From Arthrobacter sp. Soil736 (GTDB lineage: Bacteria > Actinomycetota > Actinomycetes > Actinomycetales > Micrococcaceae), in contig NZ_LMSB01000023.1 in NCBI RefSeq assembly GCF_001428005.1, forward strand, positions 152,953-216,952: a stretch of DNA of 64,000 nt, read 5' to 3'. A program made the translations under genes and the position numbers. Numbering within the stretch: the first letter of the stretch is position 1; each line of letters opens with the position of its first letter. The notes below the pieces were generated by a model that saw nothing but the letters and a program-made list of their open reading frames with translations, was not told the origin of the DNA and did not search any database. Shown here one piece after another: positions 55,558 to 64,000 of this stretch.

Positions 55558-55854
55558 ATGGCTGCGATCAACCGTGACGACGTCGCGCATCTCGCGCGTC
55601 TCGCTCACATTGAGATGAGTGCTGAAGAGCTGGACAGGATGGCGGGCGAACTTGCCGTCATCGTGGATGCGGTGAAATCGGTAAGTGAAGCCGCCGGCGA
55701 CGATGTTCCGGCCACCTCGCACCCGATTCCGCTGAGCAACGTGTTCCGCGAAGACGTGGTGGGCCACACCTTCACCGCCGAGCAGGCACTGTCCGGCGCT
55801 CCGGATTCCGATGAGAACCGATTCAAGGTCCCGGCCATCCTGGATGAGGCGTAG
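55558..55854 (+). CDS. gatC: Asp-tRNA(Asn)/Glu-tRNA(Gln) amidotransferase subunit C
   Basis: A 98-residue subunit that bridges GatA and GatB in the complex converting misacylated Glu-tRNA(Gln) (and Asp-tRNA(Asn)) to Gln-tRNA(Gln). The family signature INRDDVAHLARLAHIEMSAEEL is at the N-terminus, followed by the long linker with VPATSHPIPLSNVFREDVV. ATG at 55558 is chosen because GGGGAG lies 5 bases upstream and this is the conserved start. gatA follows 3 bases after the stop. Confidence 0.95.
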   Translation: MAAINRDDVAHLARLAHIEMSAEELDRMAGELAVIVDAVKSVSEAAGDDVPATSHPIPLSNVFREDVVGHTFTAEQALSGAPDSDENRFKVPAILDEA

Positions 55855-55857
55855 AAC

Positions 55858-57447
55858 ATGACTGACACCAACAGCAACCAGCTCATCCGTTTCTCCGCAG
55901 CCCAGCTGGCCGAGAAACTCGCCGCCCGCGAAATCACCTCCGTCGAGGTTGTGCAGGCCCACCTGGACCGCATCGCCGCCGTGGACGGCGGGGACCGTGG
56001 CGTGCACGCGTTCCTGCACGTCAACGCGGAAGAAGCGCTCGCCGTCGCCGCCGAGGTGGACGCCATCCGCGCCGCCGGCGGAGCTGCCGCCGAGGAACTG
56101 CACGAGCTCGCCGGCGTTCCGATCGCCGTCAAGGACCTCATCGTCACGGTCGGCCAGCCCACCACCGCCGGGTCGAAGATCCTCGAAGGCTGGCACAGCC
56201 CGTACGACGCCACTGTGGTGCAGAAGCTGCGCGCCGCGAAGATGCCCATCCTGGGCAAGACCAACCTTGACGAATTCGCCATGGGCTCCTCCACGGAGCA
56301 CTCCGCCTACGGCCCCACCCGCAACCCGTGGGACCTGGACCGCATCCCCGGCGGTTCCGGGGGCGGATCGGCTGCCGCCGTCGCCGCTTTCGAGGCGCCG
56401 CTGGCCCTGGGCACGGACACCGGCGGATCCATCCGCCAGCCGGGCGCCGTCACCGGCACCGTGGGCGTCAAGCCCACCTATGGCAGCGTGTCCCGCTACG
56501 GTGCCATTGCCATGGCCTCCTCGCTGGACCAGATCGGGCCGGTGTCCCGCACCGTCCTGGACTCTGCTCTCCTGCACCAGGTGATCGGCGGCCACGATCC
56601 GTTCGATTCCACCTCCCTGCCGGACCCGCTCGGCGACCTCGTGGCCGCTGCACGGCTGGGCAACGTGGACGGCATGAAGATCGGCATCGTCAAGGAACTC
56701 CACGGCGAGGGCTACCAGGCCGGTGTGGAGAACCGCTTCAACGAGTCCCTCGAGCTGCTCAAGCAGGCGGGCGCGGAAATCGTTGAGGTGTCCTGCCCCA
56801 ACTTCAAGTACGCCCTGGGCGCCTACTACCTGATCATGCCGTCCGAGGCTTCCTCCAACCTGGCCAAGTTCGACGGCGTCCGGTACGGCCTGCGCGTCCT
56901 CCCCGAGGAGCCGCCGCTGACCATCGAACGTGTCATGGGGGCCACCCGCGCCGCCGGCTTCGGCGACGAAGTCAAGCGCCGCATCATCCTCGGCACCTAT
57001 GCGCTGTCCGCAGGCTATTACGACGCCTACTACGGCTCCGCGCAGAAGGTCCGCACGCTGATCCAGCGTGACTTCGAGGCCGCCTTCGCGAAGGCCGACG
57101 TTCTCATTTCCCCGACGGCCCCCACCACGGCCTTCAAGCTGGGCGAGAAGCTGAACGACCCCCTGGCCATGTACCTCAACGACGTCGCCACCATCCCGGC
57201 CAACATGGCCGGCGTTCCGGGCCTGTCCCTGCCGGGCGGCCTGGCCGACGAGGACGGACTTCCCGTGGGCATCCAGCTCCTGGCACCCGCCCGCGAGGAC
57301 GCCCGCCTGTACCGCGTGGGCGCTGTCCTGGAATCGCTGCTCGAGGCGAAGTGGGGCGGACCGCTCCTGGACCGTGCCCCGGAATTGGCCGCCTCACCGG
57401 TGGTCGAGCCTGTGGAGACCCTTGTCGACGCCCAGGAGGCAAAATAA
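55858..57447 (+). CDS. gatA: Asp-tRNA(Asn)/Glu-tRNA(Gln) amidotransferase subunit A (amidase)
   Basis: A 529-residue glutaminase that releases ammonia for transamidation. The amidase-signature triad is visible: the catalytic Lys in VAVKDLIVT, and the cis-Ser and nucleophile Ser in [17 protein letters not shown] and [13 protein letters not shown] with [11 protein letters not shown]. The C-terminal extension of about 25 residues, which includes [13 protein letters not shown], is not part of the usual fold; its VEPVET stretch is encoded by a REP-like repeat. The stop shares a base with the gatB ATG. Confidence 0.96.
   Translation: MTDTNSNQLIRFSAAQLAEKLAAREITSVEVVQAHLDRIAAVDGGDRGVHAFLHVNAEEALAVAAEVDAIRAAGGAAAEELHELAGVPIAVKDLIVTVGQPTTAGSKILEGWHSPYDATVVQKLRAAKMPILGKTNLDEFAMGSSTEHSAYGPTRNPWDLDRIPGGSGGGSAAAVAAFEAPLALGTDTGGSIRQPGAVTGTVGVKPTYGSVSRYGAIAMASSLDQIGPVSRTVLDSALLHQVIGGHDPFDSTSLPDPLGDLVAAARLGNVDGMKIGIVKELHGEGYQAGVENRFNESLELLKQAGAEIVEVSCPNFKYALGAYYLIMPSEASSNLAKFDGVRYGLRVLPEEPPLTIERVMGATRAAGFGDEVKRRIILGTYALSAGYYDAYYGSAQKVRTLIQRDFEAAFAKADVLISPTAPTTAFKLGEKLNDPLAMYLNDVATIPANMAGVPGLSLPGGLADEDGLPVGIQLLAPAREDARLYRVGAVLESLLEAKWGGPLLDRAPELAASPVVEPVETLVDAQEAK
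57397..57420. repeat. REP-like dispersed repeat, copy 3, inside the 3' end of gatA
   Basis: GGTGGTCGAGCCTGTGGAGA, matching the complement of the copy at 18616-18644 at most positions. It is read as PVVEPVET in the GatA C-terminal tail. Confidence 0.7.
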
Positions 57448-58955
57448 TGAGCACTGACGCAACCCTGAGCTTCGAAGAGGCCATGGAGAAGTACGATCCC
57501 GTCCTGGGGTTCGAGGTCCATGTTGAGCTGAACACCAAGACCAAGATGTTCTCCTCCGCGCCGAACGTCTTCGGCGACGAGCCGAACACCAACGTCAACG
57601 AGGTGGACCTCGGCATGCCCGGCGTCCTGCCGGTGCTGAACAAGACGGCCGTGGAATCGTCCATCAAGATCGGCCTGGCGCTGAACTGCAAGATCGCCGA
57701 GACCTGCCGCTTCGCCCGGAAGAACTACTTCTACCCGGACACCCCGAAGAACTTCCAGACGTCCCAGTACGACGAGCCCATCGCCTATGACGGCTACCTG
57801 GACATCGAGCTCTCCGACGGCACCGTGTTCCGCGTCGAGATCGAACGCGCGCACATGGAAGAGGACGCCGGCAAGCTGACCCACCTCGGTGGCTCGGCCG
57901 GCCGCATCCAGGGCGCCGACTACTCGCTGGTTGACTACAACCGCGCCGGCGTCCCGCTCGTGGAGATCGTCACCAAGCCGATCGAGGGCGCCGGTTCCCG
58001 CGCTCCCGAGCTTGCCAAGGCGTACGTCGCCGCGGTGCGGGAAATCGTCAAGAACCTGGGCGTGTCCGACGCCAAGATGGAACGCGGCAACGTCCGCTGC
58101 GACGCCAACGTCTCGCTGCGCCCGCACGGCCGCGAACGCTTCGGCATCCGCTCAGAGACGAAGAACGTCAACTCGCTGCGCGCCGTCGAGCATGCCGTCC
58201 GTTACGAGATCCAGCGGCACGCCGCCGTCCTGGACTCCGGTGAGCCGGTCATCCAGGAAACTCGCCACTGGCACGAGGACACGCGCACGACGACGTCGGG
58301 CCGGGAAAAGTCCGACGCCGACGACTACCGCTACTTCCCGGAGCCCGACCTCGTCCCCGTGGTCGCCTCCCGCGAATGGGTGGAGGAGCTGCGCGCCACG
58401 CTGCCCGAACCGCCGGCCGCCCGCCGGAAGCGGCTCCAGGCAGACTGGGGCTACTCGGACCTGGAGTTCCGCGACGTGGTCAACGCCGGCGTCATGGACG
58501 AGATCGAGGAGACCATCGCCGCCGGCGCCACCCCCACCGTGGCCCGCAAATGGTGGATGGGTGAGATCGTCGGCCGCGCCAAGAACGCCGACGTCGATCC
58601 CGGCCAGTTGGGCGTCGAGCCGGCCACCATCGTTGAGCTCAACAAGATGGTGGAAGACGGCAAGATCAACAACAAGATGGCCTCCGAGGTGCTGGACGGC
58701 GTGCTCGCCGGCGAAGGCACCCCGGCCGAGATCGTCGAGAAGCGCGGCCTGGCCGTGGTGTCCGACGACGGCCCGCTTCTGGAAGCCATCGATGCAGCGC
58801 TGGCCGCGCAGCCCGACGTCGCGGACAAGATCCGCGCCGGCAAGCTCCAGGCCATCGGCGCGATCGTCGGCGGCGTCATGAAGGCCACCCGCGGCCAGGC
58901 CGACGCCGGCCGCGTCAAGGAGCTGATCCTGGAGAAGCTGGGCGTCAACGCCTGA
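57447..58955 (+). CDS. gatB: Asp-tRNA(Asn)/Glu-tRNA(Gln) amidotransferase subunit B
   Basis: A 502-residue subunit that binds the misacylated tRNA and catalyses its ATP-dependent activation. The GatB signature [19 protein letters not shown] is intact, as are [18 protein letters not shown] and the C-terminal YqeY-like tail domain with [19 protein letters not shown] at 57447 is chosen because it matches the family start and overlaps the gatA stop by one base. A large hairpin after the stop ends the gatCAB operon. Confidence 0.96.
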   Translation: MSTDATLSFEEAMEKYDPVLGFEVHVELNTKTKMFSSAPNVFGDEPNTNVNEVDLGMPGVLPVLNKTAVESSIKIGLALNCKIAETCRFARKNYFYPDTPKNFQTSQYDEPIAYDGYLDIELSDGTVFRVEIERAHMEEDAGKLTHLGGSAGRIQGADYSLVDYNRAGVPLVEIVTKPIEGAGSRAPELAKAYVAAVREIVKNLGVSDAKMERGNVRCDANVSLRPHGRERFGIRSETKNVNSLRAVEHAVRYEIQRHAAVLDSGEPVIQETRHWHEDTRTTTSGREKSDADDYRYFPEPDLVPVVASREWVEELRATLPEPPAARRKRLQADWGYSDLEFRDVVNAGVMDEIEETIAAGATPTVARKWWMGEIVGRAKNADVDPGQLGVEPATIVELNKMVEDGKINNKMASEVLDGVLAGEGTPAEIVEKRGLAVVSDDGPLLEAIDAALAAQPDVADKIRAGKLQAIGAIVGGVMKATRGQADAGRVKELILEKLGVNA

Positions 58956-58974
58956 CGCTCTCCGCCTCCCAACC

Positions 58975-59026
58975 GGGTCGCAGTTAACGCCGTTCTGAAC
59001 GCTCAGAACGGCGCGAGCTGCGACCC
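58975..59026 (+). terminator. Nested hairpin after gatB
   Basis: Outer stem GGGTCGCAG (58975-58983) with CTGCGACCC (59018-59026); inner stem GCCGTTCTGA (58989-58998) with TCAGAACGGC (59003-59012). It lies 19 bases after the gatB stop. Confidence 0.85.
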
Positions 59027-59133
59027 AGATGGGTTAACCGGCAGGGCGCCGTTCCATGCTCTCCATAGGGTCCGGGCCATAAACTGCGGATTCAGGGCGC
59101 CGGAGTCCCGCCGGTGCGGCGGAAGGAAATGCC

Positions 59134-59835
59134 ATGCCGGTCAACTATCCGGGCAAACGACGCAGCACCGCGCTGGCGGTCGCAATCGTCTTCGGGCTCA
59201 GCGGAGCAGGGGTGGCCGTCGCATGGGCGGCCAGCGAGCCTACGGCACAGTCCCGGGACGCGGCCACGCAGCCGGTCCTGCCGCAGGCTGCGGCGACGCC
59301 GTCGCCCTCGGCGCCAGGCGGTCCCGACAAATCCCAGGGCAAGGGCAAGGCGCGTGAGCTTCACAGCGAAAGCGTGGCCAAGAAGGCCGACGGCAGCTTC
59401 GAAAAGCGGGTGGCGCAAATCGGCACTGTGGAGTCGGTCAGCGACAAAGCCATCACGGTCAAGAGCGAGGACGGCTTCAGCCAGGAGTACGTCATCAACG
59501 CCGAGACGCGGATCAGGAAGGTGCCCAAGCCCTCGGCCGACAGTACTGCTCCGAAGGACGGCACCGCTCCAAAGGACGACGCCGGCAAGCGGCTTAAGCC
59601 CTCCGCTGCCACCCCGGCGGACCTCAAGCAGGGGGACACCGTGCGCATCAGGGGCGTCCGGGACGGCTCCGCGGTCACGGCGACGATGATCGTTGAAGGC
59701 GCCGCCAACGGAAAAGGACTGGGCAAGGGACTCGGCCAGGACCGGGGACTGGGCAACGGGCCGGGCCGGGCTAACGGCCAAGGCAAAGGTCAAGGCCAGG
59801 GCAAAGCCGAAGACCAGGACAAGACCGAAGACTGA
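59134..59835 (+). CDS. Exported DUF5666-like protein with Gly/Lys-rich tail
   Basis: A 233-residue protein. A signal peptide or anchor is present (basic start, hydrophobic stretch TALAVAIVFGLSGAGVAVAWAAS). A Pro/Ser/Ala linker follows. The core has the beta-rich pattern GTVESVSDKAITVKSEDG, then TPADLKQGDTVRIRGVRDG and VTATMIVEG, resembling DUF5666 (OB-like) domains. The last 40 residues are repeats of GKG/GQG, probably disordered. The ATG at 59134 has GGAAGGAA 5 bases upstream. The function is unknown. It stands alone, convergent with the LysR gene. Confidence 0.75.
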   Translation: MPVNYPGKRRSTALAVAIVFGLSGAGVAVAWAASEPTAQSRDAATQPVLPQAAATPSPSAPGGPDKSQGKGKARELHSESVAKKADGSFEKRVAQIGTVESVSDKAITVKSEDGFSQEYVINAETRIRKVPKPSADSTAPKDGTAPKDDAGKRLKPSAATPADLKQGDTVRIRGVRDGSAVTATMIVEGAANGKGLGKGLGQDRGLGNGPGRANGQGKGQGQGKAEDQDKTED

Positions 59836-59862
59836 ACTCAGGCCGGGAACAGCCCAGGTGCG

Positions 59863-60771
59863 TTAGTCGTGGGCGAGGCGGGCCATGATGTCCTGCAGCG
59901 CCTCGCAGACCACCCGGACCGACGCACGTTTGAGGTTTTCCGGCCGCGCCAGGATGTCGATCCTGCGGCGCGTGCTGATGCCCTTCAGCGGGCGCAGCAC
60001 GATGTCCGGGTTCAGCACGGGCCGCGCCGTGTGCCGGGGCAGCAGCCCGATCACGCCTCCCGCCGCCACGAGGGCGGCCACCGTGGAGTAGTCGTTGATC
60101 CGGTGGACAATGTTCAGTTCGCGGCTGGAGACGGCGGCGACGGCGGAGAGCACATCGGCGGGGGAGTAGCCGGTGCGGCTGGTCACCCACGGTTCGCCGA
60201 CGACGTCGGCCGCTTCCAGCGTTGCCTGGGCAGCCAGCCGGTGCCCGGCCGGAAGCGCGACGTCGAGGGGCTCATGCGCCAGCGGGATCACCGCCACCCG
60301 TTCTTCCGGCCAGCGCGGGCTGTGGTCCATCCGGTGCGCAATGACCAGGTCGTAGCGCGCCGTCAGCGCGGGGAAGTCCTGCTGCGCCACGTCCTCGTCG
60401 GAGAGCAGCACCTTCGGCTTGTCCGGCCCGTCCAGGAGCCGCGCCAGCGGCGCGAAGAGCGCCTGCCCGGCACTGTGGAACCCGCTCACGGTCACGGGCG
60501 CCACGGTTGAGCCGTGATAGGCGCCGATCGCCATGCGGGCGTCCGCCATGGCGCTGACGACGGCGGCACCGGCGTCCGCGAGGACCTGGCCGGCCTCCGT
60601 GAGGACGAGGTTGCGGCCCTCCTTGCGCGTCAGCGGAACCTCGACGCTCTTTTGTAGCTGGGCCAGCTGCTGCGACACGGCAGACGGCGTGACGAGCAGT
60701 GTTTCGGCCACGGCCTTGACGCTTCCGAGCGCGCCGAGTTCGCGCAGCATCTCGAGCTGGTGGATTTCCAT
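59863..60771 (-). CDS. LysR-family transcriptional regulator
   Basis: A 302-residue regulator. The N-terminal winged helix contains LGSVKAVAETLLVTPSAVSQ, the LysR DNA-binding pattern, and the C-terminal part is the periplasmic-binding-like effector domain. ATG at 60771 (MEIHQLEML) is chosen over ATG codons at 60780 and 60795, since the start is then in register with the family; the earliest start lies inside the palindrome. It is divergent from the tdh-kbl genes and is probably their regulator, with threonine or glycine metabolites as possible effectors; this is an inference from position. Confidence 0.88.
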   Translation of the reverse strand: MEIHQLEMLRELGALGSVKAVAETLLVTPSAVSQQLAQLQKSVEVPLTRKEGRNLVLTEAGQVLADAGAAVVSAMADARMAIGAYHGSTVAPVTVSGFHSAGQALFAPLARLLDGPDKPKVLLSDEDVAQQDFPALTARYDLVIAHRMDHSPRWPEERVAVIPLAHEPLDVALPAGHRLAAQATLEAADVVGEPWVTSRTGYSPADVLSAVAAVSSRELNIVHRINDYSTVAALVAAGGVIGLLPRHTARPVLNPDIVLRPLKGISTRRRIDILARPENLKRASVRVVCEALQDIMARLAHD

Positions 60772-60788
60772 GGCCACCATCTTATGCC

Positions 60789-60802
60789 TTAGCAATTGCT
60801 AA
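60789..60802. promoter_or_regulatory. Perfect palindrome TTAGCAATTGCTAA (candidate LysR site)
   Basis: A 14-bp perfect palindrome 17 bases before the LysR start codon in the divergent LysR/tdh region. LysR regulators commonly bind palindromic sites close to their own promoter. Confidence 0.55.
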
Positions 60803-60825
60803 ATCGTCGATTGAGAAAATTCCCC

Positions 60826-60854
60826 TTGTGCTAATGCGTTGGAGTGGCTCTAAT
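60826..60854 (+). promoter_or_regulatory. Candidate promoter of tdh-kbl
   Basis: A -35 TTGTGC (60826-60831), 17-base spacer and -10 TCTAAT (60849-60854), about 55 bases before the tdh start. It lies downstream of the palindrome, as expected for LysR-activated promoters. Confidence 0.45.
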
Positions 60855-60909
60855 GAAGGAAGATTCCCCCGCATGACGCTGCCGCTCATGCCAAAAAGTT
60901 AGGAAGCCA

Positions 60910-61956
60910 ATGAAGGCCCTCTACAAAGCCGGCGCGCACGCCGGGTTCGAGCTGGTTGACCGCCCGGAGCCCGAGGCGGGCCCCGATGACGTCAAGATCC
61001 GCGTGATGACCACGGGCATCTGCGGAACGGACCTGCACATCCAGTCCTGGGACGCCTGGGCCCAGGGCATCATCCAGGCACCGCTGATCGCCGGGCACGA
61101 GTTCTACGGCGAGGTCGTGGAGACCGGTGCCGACGTGCGGGACGTCAAGGTGGGGGACCGCGTCTCCGGCGAGGGCCACATCGTCTGCGGCATCTGCCGC
61201 AACTGCCGCGCGGGCCGCCGCCAGATGTGCATCCACACCGTGAGCGTGGGCGTGCAGCGGGACGGCGCATTCGCCGAATACGTGGTCATCCCGGAAACCA
61301 ACGTCTGGGTCCACCAGGATCCCTCCGTCACCCCGGAGCTCGGCGCCATCTTCGATCCCTTCGGCAACGCCGTGCACACCGCCCTGAGCTTCCCGCTCGT
61401 GGGCGAGGACGTGCTGATCACCGGGGCCGGGCCCATCGGGCTCATGGCCATCGCCGTGGCCCGCCACGCCGGCGCACGCAAGATCGCCATCACCGACATC
61501 TCGGCTCCCCGCCTGGAGCTGGCCCGCCAGCTCGGCGTGGACCTTGCCATCGACGTCTCCAAAACGCGGGTCCGGGAAGCGCAGCGGGAACTGGGCATGC
61601 GCGAAGGCTTCGACATCGGCCTGGAGATGTCCGGCCACCCCACGGCGTTGCCGGAAATGATCGACAACATGAACCACGGCGGCCGCATCGCCATGCTGGG
61701 CCTTCCCAGCCAGTCCATCGAGATCGACTGGGGCAAGGTGGTCACGCACATGCTGACCCTGAAGGGCATCTACGGCCGCGAAATGTTCGAGACCTGGTAC
61801 GCCATGAGCGCCATGCTGTCATCCAACCCGGCCCTGCACGCCAGCATCTCCGCCGTGGTGACGGACGTGCTGCCGGCTTCCCAGTGGGAGAAGGGCTTCG
61901 AAATCGCCCGCGCGGGCGTCGGCGGCAAGGTTGTGCTCGACTGGTCTGAATTCTAA
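60910..61956 (+). CDS. tdh: L-threonine 3-dehydrogenase
   Basis: A 348-residue zinc-dependent MDR enzyme oxidising L-threonine to 2-amino-3-ketobutyrate with NAD. Catalytic zinc ligands C38, H63 and E64 are in TGICGTDLH and GHEFYGE, and the structural zinc Cys residues C93, C96, C99 and C107 are in [15 protein letters not shown], at the same positions as in the E. coli enzyme. The NAD-binding motif is [14 protein letters not shown] at 60910 has TAGGAAG 5 bases upstream. kbl follows after 87 bases, and its product cleaves the Tdh product to glycine and acetyl-CoA. Confidence 0.95.
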   Translation: MKALYKAGAHAGFELVDRPEPEAGPDDVKIRVMTTGICGTDLHIQSWDAWAQGIIQAPLIAGHEFYGEVVETGADVRDVKVGDRVSGEGHIVCGICRNCRAGRRQMCIHTVSVGVQRDGAFAEYVVIPETNVWVHQDPSVTPELGAIFDPFGNAVHTALSFPLVGEDVLITGAGPIGLMAIAVARHAGARKIAITDISAPRLELARQLGVDLAIDVSKTRVREAQRELGMREGFDIGLEMSGHPTALPEMIDNMNHGGRIAMLGLPSQSIEIDWGKVVTHMLTLKGIYGREMFETWYAMSAMLSSNPALHASISAVVTDVLPASQWEKGFEIARAGVGGKVVLDWSEF

Positions 61957-62043
61957 GCAGCACCTGACCCCAAGCACTGACCCCACCAGCGCCAGACACC
62001 CAGCATCAAGAACCCCAAGACTTTCCCAGCCGAGGAGCCCCCC

Positions 62044-63240
62044 ATGTATTCAGCCATCAAGGACCAGCTGCGCAGCGAACTGGACGAGATCCGCGCCGCC
62101 GGACTCTACAAGACCGAGCGCCACATCGACTCGCCCCAGGCAAGCCACATCACCGCCGGCCAGATCGGGCAGTCCGGCCAGGCCGTCCTGAACTTCTGCG
62201 CCAACAACTACCTGGGCCTGGCCGACCACCCGGACATCATCGCCGCGGCCAAGTCCGCCATGGATGAGCGCGGCTTCGGCATGGCCAGCGTCCGGTTCAT
62301 CTGCGGCACGCAGGACCTGCACCTGGAGCTCGAGGCCCGGGTGTCCAAGTTCCTCGGCACGGAGGACACCATCCTGTTCTCCAGCTGCTTCGACGCCAAC
62401 GGCGGCGTGTTCGAGTCCCTGTTCGGCCCGGAGGACGCCGTCATCTCCGATGCGCTGAACCACGCCTCGATCATCGACGGCATCCGGCTCTGCAAGGCCC
62501 AGCGGTTCCGCTACGCCAACCAGGACATGGCCGACCTCGAGGCGAAACTCCTCGAGGCAAAGGATGCCCGGCGCAAGATCATCGTCACGGACGGCGTCTT
62601 TTCCATGGACGGCTACCTGGCCCCGCTGGAGGCCATCTGCGACCTCGCCGAAAAGCACGACGCCCTGGTGATGGTGGATGACTCCCACGCCGTGGGCTTC
62701 ATGGGCGCCACCGGCGCCGGAACCCCGGAACACGCCGGCGTGTCCCACCGCGTGGACATCTACACCGGAACGTTCGGCAAGGCCCTTGGCGGGGCTTCCG
62801 GCGGCTACGTTTCGGGCCGCAGCGAGGTGGTGGCCATGCTCCGGCAGAAGGCCCGCCCCTACCTCTTCTCCAACTCCCTCGCGCCGGCCATCGTGGCGGC
62901 AACCATCAAGGCCCTGGACCTCGTGGAGACCTCCGGAGAGCTGAGGGCGCGGCTGTTCGAGAACGCCGAACTGTTCCGCCGCCGGATGACCGAGGAAGGG
63001 TTCGAACTGCTCGACGGCGAACACGCGATCGTTCCGGTGATGTTCGGTGACGCCGTCCTGGCCGCGAAGATCGCCGACCAGATGCTCCAGCACGGAGTCT
63101 TCGTCACGGCCTTCAGCTTCCCGGTGGTGCCGCGGGGCGCCGCCCGGATCCGCGTGCAGCTGTCCGCGGCGCACAGCGCCGACGACGTCGAAACGTGCGT
63201 CCAGGCGTTCGTCAAGAGCCGGAACGCGGTGGCCGGCTAG
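62044..63240 (+). CDS. kbl: Glycine C-acetyltransferase (2-amino-3-ketobutyrate CoA ligase)
   Basis: A 398-residue PLP enzyme of the alpha-oxoamine synthase family. It cleaves the product of Tdh with CoA to glycine and acetyl-CoA. Conserved features are [14 protein letters not shown], the PLP-binding [11 protein letters not shown], and the Schiff-base Lys at about residue 246 in [15 protein letters not shown]. The length equals E. coli Kbl (398). ATG at 62044 has GAGGAG upstream. The 87-base gap from tdh and the same strand suggest one operon. Confidence 0.95.
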   Translation: MYSAIKDQLRSELDEIRAAGLYKTERHIDSPQASHITAGQIGQSGQAVLNFCANNYLGLADHPDIIAAAKSAMDERGFGMASVRFICGTQDLHLELEARVSKFLGTEDTILFSSCFDANGGVFESLFGPEDAVISDALNHASIIDGIRLCKAQRFRYANQDMADLEAKLLEAKDARRKIIVTDGVFSMDGYLAPLEAICDLAEKHDALVMVDDSHAVGFMGATGAGTPEHAGVSHRVDIYTGTFGKALGGASGGYVSGRSEVVAMLRQKARPYLFSNSLAPAIVAATIKALDLVETSGELRARLFENAELFRRRMTEEGFELLDGEHAIVPVMFGDAVLAAKIADQMLQHGVFVTAFSFPVVPRGAARIRVQLSAAHSADDVETCVQAFVKSRNAVAG

Positions 63241-63277
63241 CCGCTCGCAGCCACAGCACATCTGCAAGGATGGAGCC

Positions 63278-64000
63278 ATGGCAGCAACTTATGACGTGGT
63301 GATTGTCGGCGGGGGGATCGCCGGCCTGTCCCTGGCCTCCGCGCTGGCCGGCCGATGCAGGGTGGCGCTGGTGGAGGCGGAACAGCAGCTGGCGTACCAC
63401 ACGTCCGGACGCTCGGCCCGGCAGCTCATCCCCAGCTTCGGCCCGCCGGTGGTCCAGGAGCTCACCATCCGCACGCTTGAGCTGATGGCGGCCAGGGATG
63501 CCGAACTGCCTGAACCCGTGCTGACCCCGCGGAGCTTCATGCTGATCGGCGACGAGGAAACCGTACGGGCGGAAGCCAGCGGCCACATGCGGACCATCAG
63601 CCACGCGGAGGCCCTCGCGCTGTGCCCCGTCCTGGAACCGGGAGCCTTCTCCGCTGCCGGCCTGGACACGGGTTCCTTCGGCTGCAACGCGCCGGTCCTG
63701 CTCGAAGACCACCGGGTGCGGGCCGAGGCCGCGGGCGTGGACATCATCACCGGCGCCCGGGTCCATTCGGCGCAGCGGCTCGGGACGGGCTGGCAGGTGG
63801 GCGCGGGGCAGGAAGCTTTCCAGGCCGGCGTCGTAGTCAATGCCGCCGGCGCCTGGGCGGACGAACTGGCAGTCATCAGCGGCGTCGAGAAGCTCGGGCT
63901 GCAGCCGTACCGGCGGACGGCGGCGATTGTCGCCGTCGAACATTCCCTTCCTGACGCGTGCCCCATGGTGGCTGCCGCTGATGACTCCTTCTACTTCCGC
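63278..64000 (+). CDS. FAD-dependent oxidoreductase, DAO family (partial, cut by window end)
   Basis: The first 241 codons are visible without a stop. The dinucleotide motif VVIVGGGIAGLSLASALAG at the N-terminus and NAAGAWADELA later are typical of DAO-family oxidases (glycine/sarcosine/D-amino-acid oxidase type). GRSARQLIPSFGP lies where such proteins bind FAD. ATG at 63278 has AAGGATGG upstream, and the gene is 37 bases after kbl, so it is probably the third gene of the operon. An amino-acid-linked role would suit the context; the substrate is unknown. Confidence 0.82.
   Translation, partial: MAATYDVVIVGGGIAGLSLASALAGRCRVALVEAEQQLAYHTSGRSARQLIPSFGPPVVQELTIRTLELMAARDAELPEPVLTPRSFMLIGDEETVRAEASGHMRTISHAEALALCPVLEPGAFSAAGLDTGSFGCNAPVLLEDHRVRAEAAGVDIITGARVHSAQRLGTGWQVGAGQEAFQAGVVVNAAGAWADELAVISGVEKLGLQPYRRTAAIVAVEHSLPDACPMVAAADDSFYFR

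Overview
The window is a continuous stretch of high-GC chromosome from an actinobacterium of the Micrococcaceae, most likely Arthrobacter or Pseudarthrobacter. This rests on the strong G/C preference at third codon positions, the frequent GTG and TTG starts, the fused biotin carboxylase/BCCP subunit with separate beta and epsilon ACCase subunits, gatCAB, a NAD-dependent ligA and the PFNA-type surface cluster. It is an inference from gene content; no rRNA gene is present. I recognised no tRNA, rRNA, CRISPR array, prophage or origin.

Layout. 0-3.2 kb: an MHS-family MFS transporter, then one complete IS30-family element inserted in the middle of a roughly 64-bp palindrome that lay between two convergent genes. 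3.2-7.8 kb: fused acyl-CoA carboxylase alpha subunit, Maf pyrophosphatase, a small unknown gene between diverged direct repeats, and a DUF222/HNH endonuclease-like gene. 7.9-18.4 kb: a NarL-type two-component pair, a TetR-MMPL export operon, a small secreted protein, an alpha/beta hydrolase, a dicarboxylate/amino-acid symporter and a DUF885 protein. 18.4-24.1 kb: ACCase epsilon and beta subunits, divergent from a short-chain dehydrogenase and then an overlapping birA-PH-adenylate cyclase operon. 24.3-46.9 kb: a 22-kb unidirectional, mostly overlapping cluster. It encodes a 2034-residue surface protein with Ig/cadherin-like and FN3 repeats, MoxR AAA+ ATPase, DUF58 protein, transglutaminase-fold membrane protein, RDD-FHA protein, PP2C phosphatase, zinc-ribbon/FHA protein, Ser/Thr kinase, FHA protein, a three-module FtsK/EssC-like ATPase and a Pro/Thr-rich membrane protein. 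46.9-51.1 kb: ligA, an inositol-monophosphatase-family protein, GNAT and RidA. 51.1-55.2 kb: a CitAB-type two-component system divergent from a CitMHS citrate transporter. 55.5-59.0 kb: gatCAB. 59.1-64.0 kb: a DUF5666-like secreted protein, then LysR divergent from tdh-kbl and an FAD oxidoreductase cut by the window end.

How the parts work together. The three ACCase subunit genes and birA encode carboxylation and its biotinylation. The same 17-bp palindrome, TTGTAGG-N3-CCTACAA in its perfect form, lies upstream of both the alpha and the beta/epsilon ACCase genes and looks like a shared operator. CitAB with CitMHS is a citrate-sensing and uptake unit. Tdh and Kbl convert threonine to glycine and acetyl-CoA under a probable LysR switch.

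The most unusual region is the 22-kb cluster. It resembles the bifidobacterial PFNA cluster (kinase, FN3, AAA-ATPase, DUF58, transglutaminase), expanded with a phosphatase, several FHA phosphothreonine readers and an EssC/EccC-like translocation motor. Its transglutaminase-fold protein has Asp where the catalytic Cys should be. No WXG100 substrate or other type VII core component is in the window. I read it as a phosphorylation-controlled cell-surface or secretion apparatus of unproven function.
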